Positions 53,750 to 63,224 are shown, counted from the stretch's first letter. The stretch: DNA of 64,000 nucleotides from Spirochaetales bacterium (GCA_016839055.1 JAEKNX010000006.1:124001-188000), one strand, 5' to 3'. Program-made: numbers and translations. Notes: generated by a model not told the origin, from the sequence alone.

Positions 53750-53956
53750 CAGTATCTCCGGATAACAAATTATGATTTGAGGCTTTTTAAAAACCAGGAA
53801 TTTATTGAACTGGCATTAGATATAAATGCAGTTTTTTACAATTTATTACAACGTATATATAAAATTCCCTCATTTATCTAATCATTTTTTCCAGCGAGTG
53901 TAAAGCGCATTGTATTCATCTTGCATGGCTGTAAGGATGCTGGTATTATTATCCTA

Positions 53957-55216
53957 ATGCAGAAAAAAGTTGTAATCATACTGGCCGTCATTTTTGCTCT
54001 ATTAGTCTCCTGTACAAGTACTAATTCTGAAAACCGAAACTCTTCTGCTACAGGCGCGGCGGGGAACGCTTCGGCCGGAACGCAGGCGTGGGCTTCCTCG
54101 CTCCATGAAGCCGGAAACGCAGCCTCGAATACAGACGCCGCGGGCGGGGATTCCTCCACGCAGGCAAGGGCCGGCGGCATTGATGCCGAAGAAATCACGG
54201 CCGCCCCTCCTCTTGGCAGGGCGGCCCTTCTCCAGACCGTGGGAGCGCAGCTTCCGTGGAACATGGTTACGGTTCATGATGAAAAAGGCCCTCTTGTGAC
54301 CATCCATGATCTTGATAAAAACGGTTATGAGGATGTCCTGGTTATCGCCGTCGAGGGCGGTATGGATACCGATTCCTCGACTGTGAATCTCTCGAAATCT
54401 TCGAGGCTGTTTGAGGCGGAAAAAGATTTTTTCAATTATTTCCTGCTCATCTTCTATCAATATGACGGCAGCATAATGCTGAGGTATACGGTTCCGGTCT
54501 CCAGACAGCTGGTCTTCAGCGGGATGAGGCCCTTCGAGATAAAGAGAGGCTCGGATTTTCCCTATGCCCTGCTGTTTACGTTCCGGACACGATCAGGAAT
54601 TGAACAGGAACTTGTTATCCTCAGCGGCTATGGTATTACCAGTCTATCCCTGAGGGAGAATCTATCCGAGTTTACCCACATTGACGACATCGATGATGAC
54701 GGTTATACCGACATAGTTCTACATGAGCAGGGCTTCGAGGAAGGAACCGGATTTGAGACCTTTCTGACCTGGTATAAATGGAATTTAAGGGAATATACGG
54801 AATATAAAAATACTAATATCGTCCGGAACCTCAGGGCATTTTTCAATGACTGTTCTATGCTGCTGAAAGAAGGCAGTTTTAAGGCATTCTTTGAATTTGC
54901 TCTTGACGCAGAGGGGCTAAGAGAGCTAAAAAAACAGGGGTTGACCGATTCAGAAATTCTCTACAAGATCTTTCCACCCGCGGACGGAAGTCCCGGTTAT
55001 GATGATTTTTTTCTGCGTGGCGATTTTACCGCCGTTGTCTTTCCCGAGATCATGGAAACTCCATTTTCCTATGACACGAGAAACGAGTTCAGGCATACCG
55101 TATCGGTGCGGTTCAGCAGACATGGCGGCGAGAGTTTAATCTGTCTGGGGGAACTCCGGATGAAGCGAAATCCGTTTCAGGATCGACAGTTCTGCTTCTG
55201 TCCGGGCATAAAATGA
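53957..55216 (+). CDS. Lipoprotein with calcium-type Asp-rich repeats
   Basis: I choose the ATG at 53957, which places a lipoprotein signal (IILAVIFALLVSC) at the N-terminus; the frame is open back to 53921. Residues 25-75 are a low-complexity Ala/Ser/Gly linker. Two DxDxNGxxD-like motifs follow, HDLDKNGYEDVLV near residue 113 and DDIDDDGYTDIVL near residue 244, as in FG-GAP or EF-hand-like repeats. The rest is unrecognised. It lies 15 bases before murA. Confidence 0.75.
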   Translation: MQKKVVIILAVIFALLVSCTSTNSENRNSSATGAAGNASAGTQAWASSLHEAGNAASNTDAAGGDSSTQARAGGIDAEEITAAPPLGRAALLQTVGAQLPWNMVTVHDEKGPLVTIHDLDKNGYEDVLVIAVEGGMDTDSSTVNLSKSSRLFEAEKDFFNYFLLIFYQYDGSIMLRYTVPVSRQLVFSGMRPFEIKRGSDFPYALLFTFRTRSGIEQELVILSGYGITSLSLRENLSEFTHIDDIDDDGYTDIVLHEQGFEEGTGFETFLTWYKWNLREYTEYKNTNIVRNLRAFFNDCSMLLKEGSFKAFFEFALDAEGLRELKKQGLTDSEILYKIFPPADGSPGYDDFFLRGDFTAVVFPEIMETPFSYDTRNEFRHTVSVRFSRHGGESLICLGELRMKRNPFQDRQFCFCPGIK

Positions 55217-55231
55217 GTATTGGAGCTGAGT

Positions 55232-56512
55232 TTGAGTAAATATATTATTGACGGAAGTTTTCCCATAAACGGGACTATTACTGCAAGCGGAAATAAGAAC
55301 GCCGCGCTGCCGTGTATAGCGGCCTGCCTTCTGACTGATGAAGAGGTTGTTCTTAAAAATCTCCCCGATATCGAAGATGTCGGGGTCATGCTGGGAATTC
55401 TCTCGGAACTCGGGGCTGATGTGACTGCCGAAGGCGGCGGAACCTACAGGGTTAAGACCCTGGACATCAAGGGCAGCGAGATACCGCCGGAGCAGGCAAG
55501 GGCAATCCGGGCGTCAATTCTCTTGGCTGGGCCGCTACTGGCGAGAACCGGAAAGGTAATTCTTCCGCCCCCCGGCGGAGACGTAATAGGCCGGCGGCGG
55601 CTCGACACTCATTTCGCAGCATTTAATGAACTTGGGGTCAGGGTTGAAGTGGACGGTGTCTACAAGCTGATAGCGAACAAACTCGTCGGGGTTGATATTT
55701 TTCTCGATGAGGCTTCGGTAACCGCCACCGAGAACGTTATAATGGCGGCGGTGCTTGCCTCGGGCCGAAGTATTATAAGGAATGCCGCCTCGGAGCCCCA
55801 CGTACAGGATCTCTGTAATATGCTCAACCTCATGGGCGCCGGGATATCCGGGATCGGCTCAAATATTCTATACATCGACGGGGTAAAGAAACTTCACGGA
55901 ACTGAGTTCAGTATAGGCTCGGATTTCATGGAGGTTGGTTCTTACATTGGGCTTGCCGCGGTAACCCGCGGCGAACTAACAATAAAGAAGGCGGCGCCCG
56001 AGCATCTGCGGATGACCAGGCTCGCCTTCGGGAAGCTCGGAATTCACTGGGAAACAAGCGGTGATGATATATTTATTCCGAAGGGACAGGATCTCAAGGT
56101 CGTACCCGACCTCGGAGGAATGATTCCGAAGATAGATGATGCCCCCTGGCCGGGGTTTCCGCCTGATCTAACAAGTATAATGACAGTCGTTGCCACCCAG
56201 GTTGAAGGAACCATTCTGATTCACGAGAAGATGTTCGAATCAAGGATGTTTTTCGTCGATAAACTCATCGGCATGGGCGCGAGAATCATTCTCTGTGACC
56301 CCCACAGGGCCGTCGTAAGCGGTCCGGCAAGGCTCCGGGCCTCCTACCTCATCTCTCCCGATGTGCGCGCCGGCATGGCTATGGTGATAGCCGCCCTCTG
56401 CGCTGAGGGCCAGAGCGTCATAGCGAATGTCTATCAGATTGAAAGGGGATATGAAAACCTCTGCGTGAGGCTGCAGTCTCTCGGGGCCCGTGTTCAGCGA
56501 GTAGACAGCTGA
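55232..56512 (+). CDS. murA: UDP-GlcNAc 1-carboxyvinyltransferase
   Basis: I choose the TTG at 55232 because GGAG lies 6 bases upstream; a TTG at 55220 is also in frame. The 426-residue enzyme transfers enolpyruvate to UDP-GlcNAc, the first committed step of peptidoglycan synthesis. [17 protein letters not shown] near residue 18 holds the conserved Lys-Asn. The active-site loop reads [16 protein letters not shown] near residue 113-128: the residue at the place of E. coli Cys115 is Asp (codon 55580-55582). This variant is known to reduce fosfomycin binding in other bacteria. The rest of the protein is conserved. Confidence 0.93.
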   Translation: MSKYIIDGSFPINGTITASGNKNAALPCIAACLLTDEEVVLKNLPDIEDVGVMLGILSELGADVTAEGGGTYRVKTLDIKGSEIPPEQARAIRASILLAGPLLARTGKVILPPPGGDVIGRRRLDTHFAAFNELGVRVEVDGVYKLIANKLVGVDIFLDEASVTATENVIMAAVLASGRSIIRNAASEPHVQDLCNMLNLMGAGISGIGSNILYIDGVKKLHGTEFSIGSDFMEVGSYIGLAAVTRGELTIKKAAPEHLRMTRLAFGKLGIHWETSGDDIFIPKGQDLKVVPDLGGMIPKIDDAPWPGFPPDLTSIMTVVATQVEGTILIHEKMFESRMFFVDKLIGMGARIILCDPHRAVVSGPARLRASYLISPDVRAGMAMVIAALCAEGQSVIANVYQIERGYENLCVRLQSLGARVQRVDS

Positions 56513-56514
56513 GC

Positions 56515-57252
56515 TTAACTGACCTGTCTTATAAGCCTCTCGTAGGCTTCCTTTATCCTGATAAAGGCGTCTTTAGTTATTCTCTGCTGCTGACTGCTTA
56601 GCTGACTGTTGCCGTCCGGGTGAAACTGGGAGGCCAGTCTGTGATAGACCCGTTTGACCTCTTTCTCGGGGGCTCCGGGCTTGAGGCCTAGAACGGCGTA
56701 GTCTTCGGCGCGGCTGTGCCCTTCCGAATTTTCAAATAAACTGTCTATTCCGGCGGCCTCAAGGAGGTTCTCGTCCTCATTCCCGAAGCTGCCCTGAGCC
56801 AGGCCGCATACCCTTAGAAGTCCGGCGAGATGGTTTTTCTGCTCATCTTCGGCGTTCATCCCAAAATATCTCGCTGCGCCCATCGTGTCGGCATTGAGGC
56901 CGTCCTGAGCCATGTCTGAGAGAATTTCGAGGCAGCATGCGGGTGCCTCTGGAAAGTACAGGATCGCGGCGGAACTGAACAGGGTTCTTTTCGCCGAATC
57001 TCCCCGGCTGAAATACCAGCCTGTAATTAGCGCTGCCGCGCCGGTGAAAAGCGGTGAGCCTTCCGGGGCGCCGGTCGGCGAGATGATAAAGCTCTTAAGT
57101 TGTCGTTTCTGCCGAATTCCGGCAGTAAGCTGGTCTATGAAGGCTCCGGCAATGAATCCGAAGATTAGCCCGAAGACACCGAGTCCTGTAACCAGCCCGG
57201 CTGCGGCGCCGGTCAGCTTGAAGATATGATTTTTTATATTAATTCTCTGCAT
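56515..57252 (-). CDS. DjlA-like J-domain protein
   Basis: The 245-residue protein has a Gly-rich hydrophobic N-terminus (residues 12-38) that may anchor it, a helical middle similar to a TerB-type domain (residues 60-165), and a C-terminal J domain with YHRLASQFHPDGNSQ near residue 211, including His-Pro-Asp. This is the DjlA layout. J domains stimulate the ATPase of DnaK. Its start overlaps the stop of the upstream membrane-protein gene by 14 bases. It converges on murA with 2 bases between stops. Confidence 0.82.
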   Translation of the reverse strand: MQRINIKNHIFKLTGAAAGLVTGLGVFGLIFGFIAGAFIDQLTAGIRQKRQLKSFIISPTGAPEGSPLFTGAAALITGWYFSRGDSAKRTLFSSAAILYFPEAPACCLEILSDMAQDGLNADTMGAARYFGMNAEDEQKNHLAGLLRVCGLAQGSFGNEDENLLEAAGIDSLFENSEGHSRAEDYAVLGLKPGAPEKEVKRVYHRLASQFHPDGNSQLSSQQQRITKDAFIRIKEAYERLIRQVS

Positions 57253-58981
57253 TTTCTATTTCGCCGGGCCTTTTCAGGTTCATGCTTGATATTAAAAACA
57301 GAGTGATAAACAGCAGAATGCTCTGACTGGCGAGGAGCAGGCCAAGTGCCGTTGTTTTGCCGTAATTCAGGACAATAAACGAACACAGCAGCTGCGCGGC
57401 ATAGCCGTAGGCTTCTGAAAACAGGGCTGTGATGTAGATGACTACAGGGAAGAGAACAAGCCCTGAAACCGGTAATTTACCGGAGAATCTGCGGTACTTC
57501 CAGCTGAACGCGAGAATGAGAAAGGTGAGAATGATGAAGGTGAAGGGCTTAAGGATCCGAAAGATAATTTCTATGTACAAAGGTTTTGCCGCCCATCCGT
57601 AGCCGGACATCACCGGCTCGAATTCGATGAGTTCGAGAATATTGAGCTTCTTGTAGAAATTATTCTGACTGCTGAGTCCTTTAAGAAAATTAGGGTCTAC
57701 ATTGAGTTTGAGAGTGTTGTAAATATCAGGAATCGCGTCGCTGCTCTGGTATTCAGGATAAATCCTAATGCTTTGATTTTCCCTGTCTATCCCGTTCAGG
57801 ACGATGTGATCGCCGATGAGTTTGCCGAAACGGGACGTCATCTGCATATTTACCCCGGTATAAGGGCTGAAGTCGATTACTTCGATATTTTGAAAGAAGG
57901 TTCCTTCGGCGAGGCTCACCATCTTTCCGATGAAAAGCAGTTCTTTATGGTCTGCCTCATTGATGTTAAGAGCGCATATCCCGGTTGTACCGGGGAAGCT
58001 CGTTATTTTTTCGGCTTCGTCTATGAAATAAGTCAGTTTCCTTGTTGCTGAGATGCTTTCAGCGAGATACTTTCCTACATCCGGATCTTCGGGGTAATCA
58101 ATTTTGAGTTGGTTGAAAAGATAGTATGCGTCAATCGGTTTGCTGCCTAAAAGAAGTTCTGTTCCGTGTTTTTTTCTTGCATACAGATTAAACTCCTGAC
58201 TGTCTTCCTTTGACGGCTCACTCTTGAGCAGGGCCGCCCATGCCTTCGATGTTATCGAGCGGGCATCTTCTGATGAGCCCGATAGGCTGGCGGCCATCTG
58301 GGCGTAATAATAAGCGGAATAATAATCTTCAATCTCAAGATAGTTTCTTGCAAGCCGCAGGGCATCATCATAGGTCAGATTCGAGGCCTGTTGAGGTCTT
58401 CGTCCGGCCTCGTTTTCGGACTCGGCAACTGAACCCTGGTTTGTAATCCTTTGGCTGGCGTTCCGGTACCTCTCAAGCCCTGTGGGATCATCTGGCTTGA
58501 TTGCCAGATACCTCTCGAGCAGTCTCTGGGATTCGAGGTAATTCCCGTTACCGGCGGCTTCCTCGGCCTGGGTAAGGTATGTCCGGCTCGCCTTGGTTTG
58601 ATATTCAAAGGAGTCGAGGCGGCTGTAGAATCCCGGCTTGAAGAGTTCATTGCCGACGAAAAACAGGGCGGCCAGACAAAGGGTTATTGCAATGACGGAC
58701 GTAACAAGCCGGGTGAATAAAGCCGATGATATTTCTCCGAAACCGGATTTTTTCTCCGGATAAAAAACAGAGAAGGTCAGAATAACCGCGAGGCTTTGAA
58801 CGGGAATAAGGTTCTCAAAAAACTGAAGCAGGCTATTGTTGAGTACCCAAGCGGTCTTGAAATACAGATCTACTGTCTTCGGGGAGAACTGGATGATGTT
58901 AAATATTAAGAAAAAGATGAAAGTACAGATGTACAGGGCAAAAGTAATAATCAGATATCGTTTAGGAATTGAGCCGCGCAT
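57239..58981 (-). CDS. TPR-containing membrane protein of unknown function
   Basis: The 580-residue protein has three hydrophobic N-terminal segments (about residues 9-30, 50-70 and 88-110). A region with TPR-like helices follows, from about residue 125 to 300 (YLTQAEEAAGNGNYLESQRLLERYLAIKPDDP is one clear unit). Then comes a beta-rich domain, and four C-terminal hydrophobic segments close the chain. I recognise no family. It begins immediately after the stop of the next gene, with no spacer, so the two proteins are probably a complex. Confidence 0.75.
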   Translation of the reverse strand: MRGSIPKRYLIITFALYICTFIFFLIFNIIQFSPKTVDLYFKTAWVLNNSLLQFFENLIPVQSLAVILTFSVFYPEKKSGFGEISSALFTRLVTSVIAITLCLAALFFVGNELFKPGFYSRLDSFEYQTKASRTYLTQAEEAAGNGNYLESQRLLERYLAIKPDDPTGLERYRNASQRITNQGSVAESENEAGRRPQQASNLTYDDALRLARNYLEIEDYYSAYYYAQMAASLSGSSEDARSITSKAWAALLKSEPSKEDSQEFNLYARKKHGTELLLGSKPIDAYYLFNQLKIDYPEDPDVGKYLAESISATRKLTYFIDEAEKITSFPGTTGICALNINEADHKELLFIGKMVSLAEGTFFQNIEVIDFSPYTGVNMQMTSRFGKLIGDHIVLNGIDRENQSIRIYPEYQSSDAIPDIYNTLKLNVDPNFLKGLSSQNNFYKKLNILELIEFEPVMSGYGWAAKPLYIEIIFRILKPFTFIILTFLILAFSWKYRRFSGKLPVSGLVLFPVVIYITALFSEAYGYAAQLLCSFIVLNYGKTTALGLLLASQSILLFITLFLISSMNLKRPGEIENAEN

Positions 58982-59932
58982 CTATTTTTTCCTCAATCTG
59001 TTTGATGTTCTAAGGAGTAGTCCGGAGAGCAGCAGGACTACCGCCAGGGCTGATATTGTAATAAACGGAATATCCGCAACCGTCTTCCCTCCGAAAAAAC
59101 TTTCTGAAATGAAGTCCGCCTCAGAGGAAAACAGCCTTATTAGATAAAAGATAATACGGTGAAAAAACAGGATCAATATCATCTCAAAAAGCGGCCAGAC
59201 CGTAACGCCCTTAAAAAGTAAACATACCATAAGAAAGGCGGTAATGGCGGCCGTAAGCAGGACGAAATTAATCCCGCTCTCCCTTGACGCCTCGATAAAT
59301 ACCAAATTGCTGAAACTCATATCGCCCATATACCCGCTGAAGAGATCCGGGGCCCTGAAAACGTGATTATAAACCGGGTTCTGTGGAATCACGCTAACCG
59401 GTTTCATTCCCTCTGAGGTCAGATGGGGTTCAGGGCTTTTCAAAAACCTGCCGGCCTCGTAATATCTGAATCCCGGAAGGCTCGCCCCTGGTTCTCTTAT
59501 GACAATGCCTTCTATTTTTCCGGATGAGTCCATGCCTGCCGTCTCGGTGTAAACCAGGGTTCCGTTTACCGAGTGTATCTTCCCGTTTTCAAACGGATGA
59601 TAGTTTGTGCTGTTATCCGGGTCTTCGAGGGATGCTGTGAGTCTGAATCCGAAAAACAGGACGGCGAAAACCGAGACTGTAAGCAGCAGAACCCCGACTA
59701 GGCCGATGCTTTTCTTGCGGTAATCAAAGACGGTGAACAGCAGGGCTGATGAAACCGATGGTAAAACTACATTTCCCGCCGTCGGGGCAAGAAAGATCAG
59801 CAGGCGGTTAGACTCGCCAGCGGTCGAAAAATTTTGACCCCAATGAAAGATCAAAGAAAACAGGCAGAAAACTGCGGCACTGATGATGAAGAACACCAGA
59901 AACTTTAGCGGCAACAGAAATGATTTTCTCAT
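58982..59932 (-). CDS. Membrane protein of unknown function, partner of the TPR protein
   Basis: The 316-residue protein has three N-terminal segments (residues 8-28, 43-66, 75-98). An extracytoplasmic domain of about 120 residues contains short beta stretches, such as GKIHSVNGTLVYTETAG. Three more segments follow at the C-terminus. The order recalls LptF/LptG, but the usual motifs are absent. It is first in a minus-strand operon with the TPR protein and the J-protein. Confidence 0.72.
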   Translation of the reverse strand: MRKSFLLPLKFLVFFIISAAVFCLFSLIFHWGQNFSTAGESNRLLIFLAPTAGNVVLPSVSSALLFTVFDYRKKSIGLVGVLLLTVSVFAVLFFGFRLTASLEDPDNSTNYHPFENGKIHSVNGTLVYTETAGMDSSGKIEGIVIREPGASLPGFRYYEAGRFLKSPEPHLTSEGMKPVSVIPQNPVYNHVFRAPDLFSGYMGDMSFSNLVFIEASRESGINFVLLTAAITAFLMVCLLFKGVTVWPLFEMILILFFHRIIFYLIRLFSSEADFISESFFGGKTVADIPFITISALAVVLLLSGLLLRTSNRLRKK

Positions 59933-60016
59933 AATAAAAGAATTTTATCATGTCGATATTCATATTGCAACAATAGCAATAAAAAATGTGAATAAAAGAC
60001 GCACAGGACTGTATTA

Positions 60017-60529
60017 ATGAACAGAATGAATGAAGGCGAAGCATTTTCCGAGATGTTCAGGACTTATGACAGACGAATTTATCTCACCGCGCTCCGGTTT
60101 CTCGGAAACAGGGATGAAGCGGCGGACATCAGACAGGAAGTATTTTTCAGAGCATGGAAGCACCTGGGCAGCCTTGACAGCTCGCGTCCGGTCTTTCCCT
60201 GGCTGTTCCGGATAACAAGAAATTTATGTATTAACAGGCTAAGGCGGAAATCAGGCTCAGAAGCCGGTCTTGAGTTCCCTGAGCTTCAGCCTGGCACCGA
60301 ATCCGTCGAGGGTGAGGTGATTCGGTGCGAATCAAGACTCGAAGTCAAAGCAGCCGTAATGACGCTGCCGGACAACTTTAGAGAGATTATTATTCTCAAG
60401 CATTATGATGAATGTTCTTATGACGAGATGGCCGAGATCCTTGGTATTCCGAAGGGAACGGTTATGTCCCGGCTTTTCAACGCCCGGAAGTTGCTTAAAC
60501 AGAAACTGGAGGTTAAGAATGAACTGTGA
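60017..60529 (+). CDS. ECF-type RNA polymerase sigma factor
   Basis: The 170-residue protein has sigma region 2 (FSEMFRTYDRRIYLTALRFLGNRDEAADIRQEVFFRAWKHL, residues 9-50) and region 4 (LPDNFREIIILKHYDECSYDEMAEILGIPKGTVMSRLFNARKLL, near residues 117-160). It has no region 1 or 3, as usual in group 4 sigma factors. The anti-sigma gene overlaps its end by 11 bases. It is divergent from the membrane operon at 59932. Confidence 0.93.
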   Translation: MNRMNEGEAFSEMFRTYDRRIYLTALRFLGNRDEAADIRQEVFFRAWKHLGSLDSSRPVFPWLFRITRNLCINRLRRKSGSEAGLEFPELQPGTESVEGEVIRCESRLEVKAAVMTLPDNFREIIILKHYDECSYDEMAEILGIPKGTVMSRLFNARKLLKQKLEVKNEL

Positions 60530-60953
60530 AGATGCAAAATATAAATGTCAGCTCCTGATAGACGATGAGCTAAATGAAGACGAGATATTCCCTTTGATAG
60601 ATCATATAGAATCCTGCTATAAATGCAGGGACGAGTATATCGGGCTGCTGAAACTGAGAAAAAAGCTAAGCGGTATGAAGACTTCGGCTCCCGAAGAAGA
60701 ATGGTTCGAGACCCTGTCGCGGAAGAAGGGCCGCAGGTTCACCATCGGATTCGGTCTTGTCCTGATGGCCGTTTCGTATATTCTGTTATTAGGCTTTGCC
60801 CTTTTTGCCCTGTTTACCGATTCCGCCGAGGGCGTTTTTATAAAAATAATTGTTGCCGCGGGCCTTGTTTCCGTTATAGTCTTGTTTGTGATTACTTTGT
60901 CCGACAGGATGAGGGAAGGCAAAACCGATAAATATAAGGGGATAATTAAGTGA
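60519..60953 (+). CDS. Zinc-binding anti-sigma factor, membrane-anchored
   Basis: The 144-residue protein starts at the ATG at 60519, overlapping the sigma gene. The N-terminus MNCEDAKYKCQLLIDDEL and the H-x3-C-x2-C motif HIESCYKC near residue 28 form the ZAS anti-sigma domain. Two hydrophobic segments follow near residues 77-128. It should hold the ECF sigma factor inactive at the membrane until a signal, not visible here, releases it. Confidence 0.87.
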   Translation: MNCEDAKYKCQLLIDDELNEDEIFPLIDHIESCYKCRDEYIGLLKLRKKLSGMKTSAPEEEWFETLSRKKGRRFTIGFGLVLMAVSYILLLGFALFALFTDSAEGVFIKIIVAAGLVSVIVLFVITLSDRMREGKTDKYKGIIK

Positions 60954-61291
60954 GCGGGATTAATAAAGGCGACAAAATGATTCTGTCGACAACCGAGACT
61001 ATACCCGGCAGGACAGTTAAAAAAGTTTTAGGGCTTGTCCGCGGAAATACAATTCGTGCAAGGCATATGGGGCATGATATCATGGCCGGATTCAAGAACA
61101 TGGTAGGCGGAGAAATTGTCGATTACACAAAGATGATGGCCGAATCACGGGAGCAGGCAATCGACAGACTGATCGAAGATGCCGAATCTATCGGTGCTAA
61201 TGCCGTGATCGGGCTTAAATTTACAACTACAAGTATGATGCAGGGCGCTGCCGAATTCCTGGTCTACGGAACCGCTGTGATAATAGAATAG
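60950..61291 (+). CDS. YbjQ/UPF0145 family protein
   Basis: The 113-residue protein starts at a GTG that overlaps the anti-sigma stop by 4 bases. ETIPGRTVKKVLGLVRGNTIRARHMG near residue 16 and DAESIGANAVIGLKFTTT near residue 78 define the YbjQ family, which forms pentamers and has no settled role. Its place in the operon suggests a function in the response governed by the sigma factor. Confidence 0.92.
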   Translation: MSGINKGDKMILSTTETIPGRTVKKVLGLVRGNTIRARHMGHDIMAGFKNMVGGEIVDYTKMMAESREQAIDRLIEDAESIGANAVIGLKFTTTSMMQGAAEFLVYGTAVIIE

Positions 61292-61295
61292 TATA

Positions 61296-61315
61296 TAGGC
61301 TGTAAATCCAGCCTA
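61296..61315 (+). terminator. Hairpin after ybjQ
   Basis: TAGGCTG (61296-61302) and CAGCCTA (61309-61315) form a 7-bp stem just after the stop of the YbjQ gene. No T-run follows, so an intrinsic terminator is not certain. Confidence 0.35.
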
Positions 61316-61428
61316 AGACGTATATTTGTGTAAAGCTCGGCTACAAAGCAAAAAAAGTTCTTGCGTTCTATATAATTCAAATGATAATATTTAATATTAA
61401 AATTATATTTTTAAATAAAATTAAAATT

Positions 61429-62601
61429 ATGATTAAAATATTGCTGATTGAAAAAAAGATCTCCGATCGAATCCTCATTCAGTCTTATCTTCCGGACTGT
61501 TGTACGCTCATCTCGATTCTTGACCCGGCCGAAGCCTCGGGAATTCTGGAAAAATCACTAGTCGATGTGGTAATAGCAGGTCCCTCGGTACATGAAAATC
61601 ACTACGTCAGGCTGTCAAGGGCGGCGGCGGGGCAAAGGGCTGTAGGCCTTCTATCCATTTTTTCACGTGACCGTGGGGCGGAACGGGCGGCGGAAGCCGC
61701 GTTCGGCTGCTATCCTAACCTCAGGACAATTTTTTCCATAATGCCCTCGGATTCGAGGCTTATCGAAGGCATAATAGCTGAAATTATCAGCAGGAAACTC
61801 GGCAAAATATCGGGGGGTGAGGATGATTGTCTTTTTAACAGGATGTCGATGCTCATAGGTGAGTCCGCGCCCATCTCCAGATTGAAGTCGGACATCCTTC
61901 GATACAGCACCGCTCCCGGACCTGTTCTGATATCCGGTGAGAGCGGAACAGGAAAGGAGATTGTCGCGAGGCTGATTCATGATTTTTCCTACCGGAGCGA
62001 AAAACTCTACTATGCGCTTAATGCCGGAGCCATTCCGTCAGGCCTGAGCGAGTCGGAGTTGTTCGGAGCGGAGGCGGGAGCCTATACCGGGGCAGTCAAA
62101 CGAAAAGGCTGTTTCGAGTATGCTGACGGCGGAACCCTCTTCCTTGATGAGGTCGGGGAGCTTGATAAGGATGTTCAGGTTGAATTTCTCAGGGTTCTTG
62201 AAACCGGAAGAGTCCGGCGTGTCGGCGGCAACAAGCAAGTAAAAACAGATGTCAGACTGGTAACTGCGACGAATAAAAACCTTAATGCCGCTGTGCGGGC
62301 CGGGAGTTTCCGGCAGGACCTTCTTTTCAGGATCAATGTTTTCCAGATAAAAATACCGCCGCTGCGCGATCATAAAGAGGATATTCCTGATCTGCTGAGG
62401 CATTTCAGCGGACAGCTGAGGAGCAAGAGGCCGGACAAGTGCTATATGTTTTCAGATTCATTTATTAACGGACTCTTTGAGCATGACTGGCCGGGAAATA
62501 TAAGGGAACTTCGAAATGTTTTCCACCGAGCCGTCTATGCCTCGGATTCTGAGGTGCTGACGGCCGAGTCTTTGCAGTTTGATAATTTCAATCCGGATTA
62601 A
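61429..62601 (+). CDS. Sigma-54 activator with degenerate receiver and no HTH
   Basis: I choose the ATG at 61429 (390 residues); an ATG at 61381 is in frame. The first 110 residues resemble a receiver (IKILLIEKKISDRILI), but the phospho-acceptor region reads DVVIAGPS, with Ala where Asp is expected. The AAA+ domain starts at about residue 140 with LISGESGTGKEIVARL. It has GAYTGA, the loop that touches sigma-54, then GGTLFLDEVGEL and FRQDLLFRINVF with the Arg finger. The chain ends soon after PGNIRELRNVFHRAV without the Fis-type HTH. It may act from solution, as FlgR-like activators do. Confidence 0.88.
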   Translation: MIKILLIEKKISDRILIQSYLPDCCTLISILDPAEASGILEKSLVDVVIAGPSVHENHYVRLSRAAAGQRAVGLLSIFSRDRGAERAAEAAFGCYPNLRTIFSIMPSDSRLIEGIIAEIISRKLGKISGGEDDCLFNRMSMLIGESAPISRLKSDILRYSTAPGPVLISGESGTGKEIVARLIHDFSYRSEKLYYALNAGAIPSGLSESELFGAEAGAYTGAVKRKGCFEYADGGTLFLDEVGELDKDVQVEFLRVLETGRVRRVGGNKQVKTDVRLVTATNKNLNAAVRAGSFRQDLLFRINVFQIKIPPLRDHKEDIPDLLRHFSGQLRSKRPDKCYMFSDSFINGLFEHDWPGNIRELRNVFHRAVYASDSEVLTAESLQFDNFNPD

Positions 62602-63071
62602 TTAAGTTTTCTGATTCCCACCGCGTCTATTACGGCCCGCAGCCCCTCATCGGTTCTGGTGAGACCCAGGAAGTATCCGTATGCCAGCAGCTCCGAGTTC
62701 AGCGGTATTTCAGCGGGGTCTACCTGTCTTGATCGGCGTGCCGGTATTGCCGCGGCAAAGCCAGGACCCCGCAGGAGAACAATACATCGGGAAACGATGA
62801 TATCATCCGAATCAAGCCATTCACCGCTTGCGAGGATCAGCTCTCCTTCGAAAACGTCGGCATCGGGAGTTACTATCCTTCTTGAAGTGACTGTACCGTT
62901 TAGAATAACCGGTGTTCCTTCCTCTGGAAGGCCGGTTCCGTTCTTTACCGCTTCGTCAAGAGTTCTGATTGTTATTGATAAATCAATACTTTCAGACGGT
63001 TCCGCGGAGAGCGCGGCGGCTGCCAGACACAAGAATAACAGGGCCGGCAATTTTTTAACTAAGGCTTTCAT
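62598..63071 (-). CDS. Secreted protein of unknown function
   Basis: The 157-residue protein has a signal peptide (LPALLFLCLAAAALSAEP). The mature part is a small beta-rich domain with GTPVILNGTVTSRRIV and GELILASGEW, similar to OB-like folds. I recognise no family. It converges on the sigma-54 activator with a 4-base overlap of stops. Confidence 0.72.
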   Translation of the reverse strand: MKALVKKLPALLFLCLAAAALSAEPSESIDLSITIRTLDEAVKNGTGLPEEGTPVILNGTVTSRRIVTPDADVFEGELILASGEWLDSDDIIVSRCIVLLRGPGFAAAIPARRSRQVDPAEIPLNSELLAYGYFLGLTRTDEGLRAVIDAVGIRKLN

Positions 63072-63224
63072 ATGGCAATATTAGAATTTAAAGCTTCAGA
63101 GGTCAAGAAATTAAAAATATAATATTGATTTATTGTAAAAATACTCCGATCATATAATATAAATTTATATTCGATATTGAAAAACTGTTATTTGACTGGT
63201 AAACTAAGAACAGGTTGAGGTGCG

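Noticed and set aside
53750-53956. Lysine riboswitch or leader before lysC
   Set aside because: The 207 bases are AT-rich and I could not find the conserved helices or a terminator hairpin; a covariance-model search would decide.
54002-54460. A 152-codon open frame on the minus strand, Arg-rich
   Set aside because: It is the shadow of the GC-rich linker of the lipoprotein gene at 53957 and has no ribosome-binding site.
61296-61315. Strong intrinsic terminator after the YbjQ gene
   Set aside because: The 7-bp hairpin has no T-run, so it is listed only as a weak candidate.
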